Of a stretch of 64,000 nt of DNA, positions 1 to 12,700 are shown piece by piece. The notes under the pieces were generated by a model. That model was not told the DNA's origin. It did no database searches and worked only from the letters and a program-made list of their open reading frames with translations. Numbering within the stretch: the first letter of the stretch is position 1; every line of letters begins with the position of its first letter. Both the position numbers and the translations under genes were made by a program. The stretch is from Vanilla planifolia (taxonomy: Eukaryota > Streptophyta > Magnoliopsida > Asparagales > Orchidaceae): positions 30,229,630 through 30,293,629 of the forward strand of contig CM043874.1 in the NCBI GenBank assembly GCA_023846275.1. Reading direction: 5' to 3'.

Positions 1-1480
1 CCACAATAAACTTTGTTAAAGAATAATCTTCTTATTATCACTAATCTTTGAAGTTATACTCAAACATCTTAATATTTTGACATTTTGGTTTTATTCCTTA
101 GCATTCATTCTTCTTTTTTATAGCCATTACAAATATATTAATTTATTTTGAAGATTAAATAGAGAAAAAATAATAATTTATTGGTAATAAGATAATATAA
201 ATTTTTAATATACTTTGATAATATCTACATCTCTTTAATAAGTATTTCCAAACTCACAACTTGTCATTAGAATTTTGTTGTATATTCTTGCACCATTTTT
301 CCTTATCACTGTCATGGACTATGTTATTTTCCCTACCTTTTCTTAATGCAACTCATAGGATAAAATTCTTCTTGAATTAATTTCTTAAATTGGCTCTATG
401 TCATCTTTGTAGCTATGTCATTTCTTAGGAAATTAGGGATTAGGGATTAGGGATTATCTAACACATGACTTTTTATTATCAATTAAGCATACATTATTTT
501 ATCTTTTAATAAATAATCATACAGAGAAAAATATATTTTTAGTTATTCTAACTAAATCTCTAGTTTCTCTACATCTACTATGTTATCATAAATTGATAAA
601 TCAAGTATAGCATCTACCTTGAAGGGATGTTATTGATTCCTTTACTTTGAAAGAGTGAGATTGATGTTATTCTCATCTTTATTTCTAATTATTTTAGGAT
701 TATTATTTAATCCAAAAATTTTATGATTAAAAATATTTTCTTTTGGCTTATTATCTTTTTAATTTGTTATAGAAAATATTAGAATTTAGCACAATCTCTA
801 TTAATACTTATATTTGTTGGGTTAATAGAGCTACATGTGTCTTGAGGCTTTATGATAAAATAGTTTGCATGATCATCTTTATTGAAACCTTTTTAATCTC
901 TTGATTTCCTTTTGTAGTTTGCTATTCAACTATCTTCTTCTTTGTACTTATCATCGATGTCAAATCAAAGTGCTTAGATACCAATAATAATATATTCTCT
1001 TTGTGATGTGTTCTCACCCTAAACTCTTTTTAGTATATCTTCTTTATAGAGTAGCAGTAGCAGTAGAAGTACAAGCATGATAATGGTGAGGTGTAAATAA
1101 AGATGATGAAGGAGAAGAGGGTTCTTTTTATAAAGAGAATAAATTTCTTAAGAAGATTTCTTTCAATGGGTTAAAATTAATATGATTTGTCTTTGAGGTG
1201 TTCTCCTAATCACTAGATGAACTCACAACATAGAGTCAAAGGACCTACAATACCAACCCAAGTGATCTTATAAATCACCAATCAGAGGACCTTACAAAAG
1301 ATGACCAAAAGACTAAATTAGAGAACCAAATACAAAGTCTCACAATTAGACAAAGAGAACCAAAATAAAGTTAATATACAATATCCTATAACCCAATAAT
1401 TAGATCAAGAGGCATAATAAATTATAATATAAAAGTGTTTGAGAAGGATTTTCAACTTAGTTTACAAAAACATTCTTTAT
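1..1480. other. AT-rich sequence, no gene recognised
   Basis: I see no open reading frame or protein similarity I can support here. The only local structure is three consecutive copies of the 7-mer GATTAGG near 433-456. That is too short and of the wrong unit for a plant telomere array (TTTAGGG). Confidence 0.5.
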
Positions 1481-1499
1481 ATGGATAGGGAAGGATGTA

Positions 1500-1990
1500 T
1501 GAAATGGCTTCTTGCTTTAGCATAGCCATAAAAAATCACATACCATATGTAACCCTTGATTTTGGCCTCTTTACAATATTAAAATAACCTAAATGAACTA
1601 GTTGTATTATACATTGAAGTTAATGTATCATATGCAATCCTTAAGTTTAAATTTTTTTCTCTCAAGCACCATCCATTCTTTAATATACTAAGTTATTTGA
1701 ACTTGACATATTATATGTTAATATTAGCTAAACATATTGAAAGCTAGATTTTAGATTTTTACTTGGTGCACTTTTCCCTTTCTTGCACAGAGTCATTTGA
1801 ACTAACATGTTGCACGTTAATAGTAACATATCGTATGCAAGTGTCTAACTTGATAACCAATGGTAACATAATACATGCTTAGTATATGAAAGCTTCCACA
1901 TACTATGCTGGAAGCTGATGTATTGTATGGGAAGGTGTCACATACCATATGTTATATTCATTTTTAAACATTTTTAGGGTTATGCATTCA
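1500..1990. repeat. Cluster of degenerate near-palindromic ACATACCATATGT motifs
   Basis: A near-palindromic motif recurs about eight times in 0.5 kb with variation. The clearest copies are ACATACCATATGT at about 1539 and again at about 1940, with relatives near 1627, 1706, 1830, 1866, 1888 and 1917. Spacing is irregular, so this is not a simple tandem array. Clusters of this type often lie inside LTRs, but no LTR edge is visible, so the assignment is open. Confidence 0.4.
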
Positions 1991-4900
1991 GAGTATAATG
2001 AGCAAGATTTGTGGATGCAATACTTATTTTTTAGCTTTTGTAAGGTAATTTTGTATGTATGAAATCATGTCAATGCATGCCTTAACTTATCCTAAATGTG
2101 ATAAGATGTGTGGAAAGATACTTCGAGAATAATTTTATTGGAATTTGCACACACTCAAAACCTTATCCATTTGTCCTAATGTCTCATGATTATTAGCATA
2201 AGTTCTACTATCTAAAAGAAAGTAAAGAGATTCCCAAGTTACTCAAGCTTCATGTTTGGTACCTATTATAATCTCACCAATTAAGCACTTTAGTTAATTA
2301 GTATGCTCTCCCCATTTTTCACCTAGTCACCTTAAGATGCATGATCTAAAAGCACTTAAAAAGATATTAGTAATACTAAAGAATAATTTTGTTATTATTA
2401 AATAAGTCACACATACACCAAGATTTTAATAATATTTTTTATTTTAAGTTCTTAGTAGTTCTAGTACATAAATGATAAAAAAGAAACATCACATACATAG
2501 AGATTGAAACCACCAAGCCTATACATTTAGTAACAACCAAACAAGTAAGGAGACACATTAATACATGTCAAAGCAACTTGATAATTACAAGCTTACTTTA
2601 AAAACTTGATCATTTAAAAGCACATTTTTTGAGAAAAGAAGGGAAGTAGCTATAACTCTACTTGAAAAATATGCTAACCTATTGACAAAACCTCTAAGAC
2701 TGCATACATTGTAATACACATACCAGTCATCTAGATATTGCATAGAAATGAATCTCAATCTAATGCTTGGACTAAGAAACAATATTTAAATGCTAAGATT
2801 AATCTAAAATTCATCAAAGCTAAATTCATACATCATAAGCTAAGCAAACATAACTTAAGAAAAGATTTATTAATCAATTTTATTCCTAGTTCAAAACTTC
2901 CATTAGAAGGTCATTAGACCATCTAATCAGTAATCTAATGATTGGTTAAATAATAATCAAATCATCTAAGTTATAATCTAATAAAAGGTAAAAATTTGTC
3001 ACAAAAATTGACATATCAATTAACTATCAAACAATCCAATAGGCATCAAATTATTAATTTTTTTATGAGTTTGATAAGTGGATAGATCATCTAGTAAAGT
3101 TTAATTAAAATTGGGCTAAAAATCAATGCTTTATTTGAAGTCTACTAGATGGTTTCATGGATATTTTGATCTTCATCAATTAGAATATGAGTTTTATTAC
3201 AAGGATATTGAACCACCAACTAATAATCTAATCATCATTAGATAGCTCATCATCCTATCTCACAAATGATTTATTAAAACTAAAAGATGGTAGTTGAACT
3301 AATCAAACCTTTAGGGTATTATAATAAAGTTATGGTTTGTCTTTAAGGTGTTATAAAGCAGTTAGTTAAAAATTAATGATAAATCATATAAAGTGGTTAA
3401 CTATGAACCAAATATAATACATTTCTTATAAACAAATAAAGTTTTAGCCACTTCTAATATTAGAATTAATATACAGTTGTTGATAACATGGTTTTCTTCA
3501 ATTGATTAGTTCATAGTTCATCAAATTTGATGATTATAACAAATGTGACATATTAGTTGAGATCGTCCATAACCTCGATTAGTTCAAGTGAAAAAAAGAA
3601 AAAAGTTTGGGTTTGGTTAAATTAGGTGGACAGGTTAAATGTTGAAAATCATACGATCGTAAAGAGATGATTTAACTATAGAACTGATTATATAGAGCAA
3701 AAAGTACGAAGCTAGTTGTTGGTTGGTACATGGTACAAGAGAGTGTGGGAGGAGAAAAGTAGAAATAGAGAATGAATTTATAGGGCTCATCAACAAGAGG
3801 AGAGGAAACGAGTATGATTCTATTGTAGGTGGATCAACAGAAAAGAGATACAATCTATTAAGGAAAGAAAAGATATTGTTTTAACACATTTTGTATTTTT
3901 ATTTTTAAAAATATAGTAGATAGTGAGATACACATAAAATGAATAAATAATATAGTATATTTTATGAATAAGTACATATAATACAAAGAAACAAAAATTT
4001 GTGATATTGCTAAAATTCAACTACTTTTTAAAAGTTGGAAGAAATGTTGCTAATTTAGCGCAATCATATTAGCAAATACTAAGGTAAATGTTGACCATAT
4101 AGTGATGCTATTCGAAACTTTACATGACATTTGAGTATTGTTTTTAAGATCATGGAGGCATGGTATCCTGATGTTCACACATATTTTTTTTTTTCTATAT
4201 ATGCAAAAATGCCTGATCACTAAATTGTAGTGAAAGTTTCAGAAGTTCAGTAGCATACATCACTTATCTCCTTCATAGAGATGTGAATAAACTGCTTCAT
4301 TTAGATCTCCATCATGCTTCTGCTTGCAATAAAAATTTGCATGAAAATAAATCTGCATTATTTGTTCAGCACACTCCTACTTGGAGATTTTACTTAATGC
4401 AATCCCAAGAAAGCTTTTCTATGACCCTTCACTTTGTTTAACAAATTTATCTTTTACATTTTGTCTAATTACCAAGCAAATTCATGTAATTTAAAAAATA
4501 ATCAATCATTTCCCCAAAAAAATGTTTGCACAATCCTATAATTATAAGAATTTTTATGATTATTTTTTAATATTAATAATAAAAAATAATAGATCAATAA
4601 TACATTTGTTTATTTTTGTAACCTAAAGATCTGCAAGTCAAATATGAGTAACCTATGTTACAACTTATTGTTTGTTAAGAAATCGATCACCTTGCCATTG
4701 AATAAAGAGGTTACCTGCACCCATGTCAAAGAAAATTTTGCAATTCCTACAATTAAGATAAACAATTTCTTACAAATCAATTCAAAAAAAAATATTGACA
4801 AATTTCTTAGCATTATTAACACAACTTTTGAGCCAAATTAGCCAAGAGATACAAGCAAAAAAGATGATGAATTTCATAGCAAATATATGAAATAAAAATA

Positions 4901-6703
4901 TATATAATTTCATGAATCAAGAAAAGAGAAAATAACACAATATTTAAGATCAATTTATAACAAATTTTTTGTTTAAATGATTTAATAAGTAGCGAATTTA
5001 GACTTAAGAAAGAAGTACATTTTATGAACAAAATACCTAATTTTAATGTCAACGTTTTTGTATTAACTTTTTTTTTTTAAATCAAAGTTGATTTAGAAAA
5101 TTATTCAAGATAAAAAATTCGATTGTTTGCATCTTTTCTTGTAGGATCAAACATCTAATCACCCATGATGGATCATCTTGTTGGTTTTAAACTAATCATA
5201 CCTAGGTCTAATCAAGAAATAAGATGTCTCGTCATCTAAAAATTTTTCTACATAAATTTGAAGTGTGTTGCTTAAATCTAATCAAAATAATTAAGTGTCA
5301 AATATGAATAAATTTTTTATGCCTAGATATTTATTTTTATTATTGCCTACATTCAATTTGATGGTTTGGATGTCCAATTCAACATGTTACAATACGCCTA
5401 GAAAACCTCCATAATTGCATACAATTGATCAAGCGCTTAAAAATCTGATTTCTTTTGTCAATCAAGAGATTAGACATTTGAATCTTGCATCAATACCATT
5501 CAAGCTCCTGACCAGATAAAGATGCTCAAAACCCCACCACCATCGTCCAATGTCAATCACTATCATCAAGTATCTAATTTGGTTGAAATAAACTATTTAA
5601 ATAATACTACATATTCAATTCTTATAATTTTAAAAATCTAAAAGATTGATTAAAATAAATAAGATATAATAAAATGATAAAACAGTTGACATGGGTATTA
5701 AATGATTTTGAATTGATTAGACATAAATTACAACCATAAAAAACCATTAAATTAACAATAATTAGTTTTAATTAGAAATTAATTTTTAAAAATAGTGTTA
5801 ATATATTAATTGCCTAAATCAAACAAGTATCCTGATTTACCACTTGCTATGATAGATTCTTGACATTATATGATAATTGATTTGAAATAAGAACAATCTA
5901 TTTTTCTTGGTTTAACGAATTTCTTCTTTCAAAAATCAAATTTATCCATTACCTATCATATAAATTTAATATAATTTCACTACGATTTTTCTTTAGGTAT
6001 GCTTTTTAGCGATTGTTTTGACTTAGTTTTGTTTGTGTCGTGCATAGTCAATTATGAAAAATTATATTGCAAACCTTCTCGATCATAATCAATGTTGACA
6101 TCCAAATAATTCTTGCTTAATCATTGTCATAATTCAATCATCTCTCAAATAAATTTGCTTAAAATCATTTCAGGATTTGAGATAATGTATCAGGCAAAAA
6201 AATACAACCGTCTCTATCTTTCTCTTATGGAGGATTATTTACATTTTACTCGTGCAATTATACATAGTTACATGAAAATTACCCTAAAGTTACTTCTATC
6301 TTAACTCTATTTAAAAATGTACACAATTTTGAAACGAATGTGATTGGCGTCAAATTCCAACGAAATAGAATCTAATGCATTTGTTGCTTTAAGTTCTAGA
6401 AACCAGAAACGAACCTTAGACAACTAACTTATAACGAAGAATGTACCAAGTTTGCAAAAAGCATGTTCGAAGCTCCTCAGTGTTTTCTTTACAATAAAAG
6501 AATTTACAATCTTACAATAGACATCCGAAAAGCCCTAGCCAATTCAAGGGTCAACCTGCATTTTAACGTATGCTGTGATGCAGAAATAGTGCAAACAAAA
6601 GAAAAGAGACTTCCATCATCTTCAACAGCATCCAAAAACAAAAACAAACGTATTCAAATCCTTTGACCACAGTTTTGCACAACGGCACTGCCAATTGATC
6701 AAT
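1990..6703. other. ARL1 downstream region, no gene recognised
   Basis: This AT-rich stretch lies 3' of ARL1. The part next to 6703 should contain its 3' UTR, but I could not choose a polyadenylation site with confidence. Between 2900 and 3300 short ATCTAAT/ATTAGAT words recur on both strands and suggest an eroded repeat. The small open frames here (for example 4644-4841 and 6113-6304) have the composition of random AT-rich DNA and no family resemblance I recognise. Confidence 0.45.
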
Positions 6704-6728
6704 TCAAGCTTTGAGGGTGTTGCTCAGC
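6704..6728 (-). CDS. ARL1: ARL1 exon 8 (C-terminus and stop)
   Basis: A 25-nt coding segment after acceptor TTTTGGCAG. It completes Trp172 and encodes LSNTLKA followed by TGA. Intron 7 is 128 bp. The family usually carries two or three more residues, typically Gly or Ser, so the end is slightly short. Confidence 0.92.
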
Positions 6729-9700
6729 CTGCCAAAATAGATGGATTTAATCAATTTTTTCATAAGATTTAGTAGAAAAACTAGTTATCCGACTTCAAAA
6801 AATAAAAATCTAATATGCCAAGATTTATGAGGTTGATTGAGGGGATTATTTTTTACCAATCCAAACCCTCAAAGAGGCCTTCTCCTTTGATGGCTGACGT
6901 TTTGAATATCGTCCATTGTCGGTTTTTTATCTTGTGGAGTTCTAAGGCCTCAGTGATAGCAGCATCGTCGAGTGCCCCGGGGAGATCCTGCAAGCAACAA
7001 CAATACAATTAACCAGTGCACATGGAGTTGAATGACCATGTGCTTGGGCAGAACTTCGTCAACATTCACCATGTAATCATGTATGCACGTTAGAAAGCAA
7101 TAGACTACAAAGATGGAACAACGAAGCAAACAAATGACCATTAACCAATGAACATATCATACAATCAATTTGTTCTATGCTGCTCACTCTTAAAAAACTG
7201 ATCAAAAGTTCTGTTAAGTGGGCAAATTGATCAGTTGATGCTATGTTGGATTAGTTAAGCAGTCAAACTCGGTAACATATTTATCAAAAGATGAGGTAAA
7301 TCTGCAAGAACAACTATAGAAATCTAGATATATCATCTGTATAAAGTAACCCACGAGAAAGTTCAAATGACATGGGACGAGACTCACAAAAGATGCTTTA
7401 GTATAAGTTACTCTACCAAATCTTGCTAATTTATTGAAAGTTCTAATAAATAGTACTCGTAAAAGCTAACAAAAAAATTTTCTTAGGGAAATCCAATGAA
7501 AAAACAACAACAAAAGCAATATTAAGGTTCCTTACGACAAAAAAAAAAAAGGGTTCCTTCAAGTGACGGTGCTTATTAGGTACAATGCCATTTCCGAAAG
7601 CAGTGAGGCATTTCACAGATATCGTATGGGTGTACATTAACATAGGCTAGTCACCAAGGAACAAAGTACTGGCAAATCCAGAGTGAGAGGTCAGGGAAGT
7701 AAATGAAGGTTTTGCAAGGCCAGTAGTTGAGCAGATGGTGTTGGTCGAGGAAGGAGGAAATGTGAGTTAGGCATGCTGGTCTTCATCCATGGGTATCAAA
7801 GATGGGTATAGGAGAGCTAACTGAACATGATGTTCACCATCGATAATGAACACAATGAACTTGACAAGATCATCCATGAATGATGCTTATGCAGTGCAAA
7901 TCAGAAAGAGAAGAGAGAGAGAAAGTGAGATGCTAATTGGCTAGCTAGTCATTGGAAAAATATTGTTCATCAATGCTACATTACCAGAAGCTCGAGCCTT
8001 TGTCATGCTAGATGGAGAAGAAGAGGGACAAACAAGAGAAAAAGGAAATATACAACTAGAGTAGAAAACAAGGACAGACAATGAGAAAGATCTGAGTGTA
8101 AGTGAGGTCAACAAGGGTGAAAGGCAATTAATGGGGGGGGGGGAAGAAGCATCATTGAGAAAAAGAAGAGTGAAGAGCTAAATGTAGCTCTTCAAGTATC
8201 CATTGGTCTCTCTCTCTATTTCCTCTCCATTGGCAGGTATTTAGACGTGACCCACTAACATATATTGAACAACACAACTGATTAGAACATATAGCTCATT
8301 CAAAGCTTCACTCTCTAACAACAAATTGACAAACAAACCACAATTTTTCATTCAAATATCATTCCAATATAGCTCATCAGCTTCATCATTCCAACATTCC
8401 CATAGCACTTCTCCAATTAAGCCAAACAAATGCTATGTGATCAATCAGCATCTAAAAGCTCGTCTTTTCTATTTTGTAAACGAAAAATTAAGCCTTTTCT
8501 CAGAATTTTATAAACTCTTTTGTTCTTCAACCTAAGATTCATTACAAGTTACATAATCAAAAAGAGCTACAAAAAAATTTGTTGTGTTTATTAACATCTT
8601 ACAGTGTTTTCTTTATCCAACACTACCAAGAACGCTAAGGCTTTCTGATGATCTAGAGCTCAAAACCACTAAACACAAATACAATTATGTGACATTTTTT
8701 GGGTAAAATTTATGCACTATTTTTTACTACAAAATTGTAGTTTTTGCATCAAAACTTTATACAAATAACATGTTAAGGTAAAATCTATGCTTTTGGATGA
8801 CAAATGACAATAATAAGTGCATTAAATAAAGGTAGCTACTCTTTTCTTTTTTATTTTTGAAACTGGGTCATTACCAATGTAAATGACAACACCACGGTAA
8901 TTATCCCTCCATGATAAGTTCTTGGTTACAAGATCCTTCTTGAATTAGAGCCTTGGAATGACAGAAATTGATGCCATCAAAACTAAGCGTCAAAACTCAG
9001 CTTATAAAATAGCCATTTACAAATGCCAGATAAAGCCAAACTCATGATGTCAAGCCTTTTTCACATCACATGCAGCATTCTACAGATTTCCTAGAGGTAA
9101 CATGTCCTACACAAGATTCATCAATTAATTTAATTGCACACCATTTGTAAAATATATCAATTGCCTTTGTATAAACGAGACATACTTCCCTTAATGCTTA
9201 ATATAATCTAACCACCATGGTCCCAACATTTTATTGAATGTAATTATTCCTCTCAGCATAAATCACACTAAACTTTACCCTTATTGTTCTTGGGAAGGTC
9301 TTCAGATTAGGTTGCATGCTAGTTCGATTGAAAATGGTTGATATAAGCAGTGCAAACAAAGAAAGCGGCGAATTGTTTATGAAAATAGATAAGAACAAGT
9401 GATGCCAAAAGGCCATGATGCTCAATAATGAAACACACAAAAACCTTGCTACTCATGTAAATATGCTGAAACTACGAGTTTACGTTCCACTAAAGACCAT
9501 ACCAAGGTGGGGTAACTAACAAGGGATCAAGAAAGCAACAAAAAAGGGAAGCACATCATGGAGAACTAATCCATCACACATGAGGATAGAAAATCAATAA
9601 CATTCCAAATATAAAGCCTTGATCATTTGAGAATTGGTAAAGACGCTTTGAGATGAAGATTCCCACCTATGATGGAATGATCGGCATTAAAAAGTTAGAT

Positions 9701-12700
9701 ACATAGATAACCAGCTAGAGTCTTCAACATTCACCGATAACGGATAACAAAATCTCTTTTTTCCAATTAAAACTTTCGCTTCACCCATTGTCTTGGTGAA
9801 ACCCCCTACTTTGCATTTGCAAGAACTATGAAGCTTCTTAGAATCAATTCAAGAAGTTTATTAATGAAGAGTTCTACCTCATGGGACACTTGAAGAAATG
9901 ATGGCAATAGTGGCATCGGATTTGGTTTGACAAGGCCTGTTAGTGCAAGGACATGATGGAGTTTTGTCAGTGACTATATCAAAACTTTCTTGAGAAGATA
10001 TCGCTATCAACAAGAATTTCATGATGGGATTGCATTATTATATCACAACTAAGCTTTGCCACTTTCTTATTGCCAAACCAAGAGTAACTAGTTTTTTGGT
10101 TATGTACATAGAAACCAAAAACAAGAAGCAACTGACAATAAAGATGTTGGGTATCCAAAGAAGAACGTATGAAAAGAAGAATCGTTATATGTCTTATCTG
10201 ACAAAAACAAATACTACTGATGGAGAAAAAGGTAGGATGACCAGCAATGAGATAGATCGTCATGGTGCATGGAACACCATGAAAGAATCTCTGATATCAA
10301 ATGATACGAGAAGAGAAAGAATGACAAATCCTACAACTCAATCTTAACTATGCTTTGATATCAAATTGATGAAAAAAATAGATATGGTGAAATTCTATAG
10401 TGAGATTTGTAATGCCAAATAATGACAATAAGCAAGACGGTGATGGTGGAAATAAATCCGAATCCTAATTTGGATATTTTTATATCACAACATGAAGGAA
10501 CCTGAATATAATCCAACTATATGCATATATGATAAAAGAAACTACAGTTTCAATAAAGAGGTAACATTGAGCAAATAATCATCTTGTTTTCGTGTCACAA
10601 CAATATATTTATAAAGACACACAGCGAAACTTAGACTTAAAAAACAAGATAATTAAAATGCTCTTTTCTAATAGAAGAATAACAAAAATAATAAAACGTA
10701 CAAAAAATAAAAATACCTAGAGAGACTTATATATAACCCATTATAATCCACTAATAACTCAAATACTATTAAATTAAAAAAATGAATATAAGCCTATTAG
10801 ATTAGCTTAGATCATTATCTAGATGCAATATCCTACATTAACTCCCATTGTAAGATCAATGATCATATCAATGATAAGTATTCGAAGATTGACTCAAAGC
10901 TACTTCCAAAGAAGTTCAAGAAGGAGAAGGGGTACAAGGCAGGTTGCAATAGTAAGCAAATACTCAAGCTAATCCAAATAATGAACCTAAGTCCCCATTG
11001 ACGACTAGATAGAAGGGAATAAACAAAGCCCTTTGAAAATGGATATAAGAGAGAAACTCTTGAACATTCATTGACGTGCAGGTCATGCAAGAAGTGGTAA
11101 AAGATAAGGTATAGTTCGGAGGTAAAGATAGACTCCTTTCAAAGAGATTGATCAAAAGGAGCAACCCAGTGACTATACCACATCCAAAGTCATAGCCTGG
11201 GCCAAATCAAGAAAGGCATAGGTGCAAATCAATAGACATTGCATTTTGTTTGCCATCACAAACAATTACATAGATAAGCTGTTGTGCAAGATGATCTCAC
11301 TAGATGTCTATCAAATCATTTTTACAACCCATACATACAAGATCCTTCTGTTGCATTTCAATAAAAAGGAAGAAATAATACCATCTCACTAAGAAGGGGC
11401 ACTGCTACAACTGACATGAAAATAAGAGTTCTTTTACTTGATTTGGTAACTCCAATACAAATGAAGCCTATGGTAAACAATTGCCCCATAATTATTCTCC
11501 TAGTTTCGTTGTTGAAGCTGGATGACAAGATTGTTGTCTTACTGCCAACGTAATAAGTTGAAGAGTATGACAAAAGAGCATCCTAAGTTCTTCAAGGATG
11601 ATCATGTATTAGGTTCACTTCTATAAGAAGCCAAACCCAAGAACAAAAACAAGTTGACCTGATATATTTCTTTGACAACTTGTTATCATATTTTGTCTAG
11701 ACCTTTGTAAGCAGATTGGACCTTGTACACATGACGAGAAATCCTCAGGGTATGGAGGTGAACATGACTCTGGAAGGGTCATGGAGCAGCAAAAGAAGGG
11801 CAGCAAACCAAAGTTGGTCTCCTAAGAAGGGCACGTGAACTATTGTCCACTAATTATAATTCAAAGAAGCCCAACTCAATGTACTGAAGTTGGGAAACAG
11901 CTGCATAAAAAAATAGCTGATCATTTTGGAGTTGTCATGGTCCTTTAATCCTAAAGAGGAATGAATATCTATTGTCCATACATTCACATAAAGATTTGTA
12001 TGCATCTGACCAAGAAGCAATTATTATATCCCACTTCGTGCACCAAGCCTACCAAGGATTAAGGTGTAACAATTTCTCGATGGAATTGGACAAATCCCAA
12101 CACAAATTGCAACAAAAGTACAAGGTGCAACATTTGAATATCCAAAATGCACAATTTTGCATCAATATCCCACAAATTGTTGCATGTGGAGCCTAATTAC
12201 AATAAGAAGGCTCAAACGAACTTAGTCATGTCTATATGTCAAGTGACATAGTTGATCATATTACACGAATGCATTATTACAAAAAATACAAAACATGAAT
12301 GCATTACATGAGTTGTGTAACATTATGAACATTGTGGCTTAGTCATAAGGCATACAACTACAACAAGTTTTAGTTGAAGAACAATATTAAAGCATAACAA
12401 GTAATAGCAACTAACAAGGCATCAAGATAGGATGCAAACAAGCAAGGGTGTCCTAGAACATGGCCGAATCTAGGTGATAATGGTAGCTTGTTAGCGATAT
12501 GTAATAAAGCTGAAATATGAATTCTAAGAGAAAAAAATGACTCTTCAAGATATTATTGAATCAAGTGAGAATATATACATGTAAAATCCGAACGAGGAAG
12601 AAAAGATTCTATACTAGCAAATAGAAATACATGTCTCTAAAGAAAACAAGAAAACTATTACTATAATATCTTCGTTACTGAAGACGTTTTTTTTTCTTTT

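Noticed and set aside
433-456. GATTAGG x3 as an interstitial telomere repeat
   Set aside because: Only three units and the unit is not TTTAGGG.
9979-10347. Overlapping 94- and 108-codon frames on opposite strands as genes
   Set aside because: They lie inside ARL1 intron 6 next to an LTR primer-binding site, overlap each other antisense, and show no family similarity.
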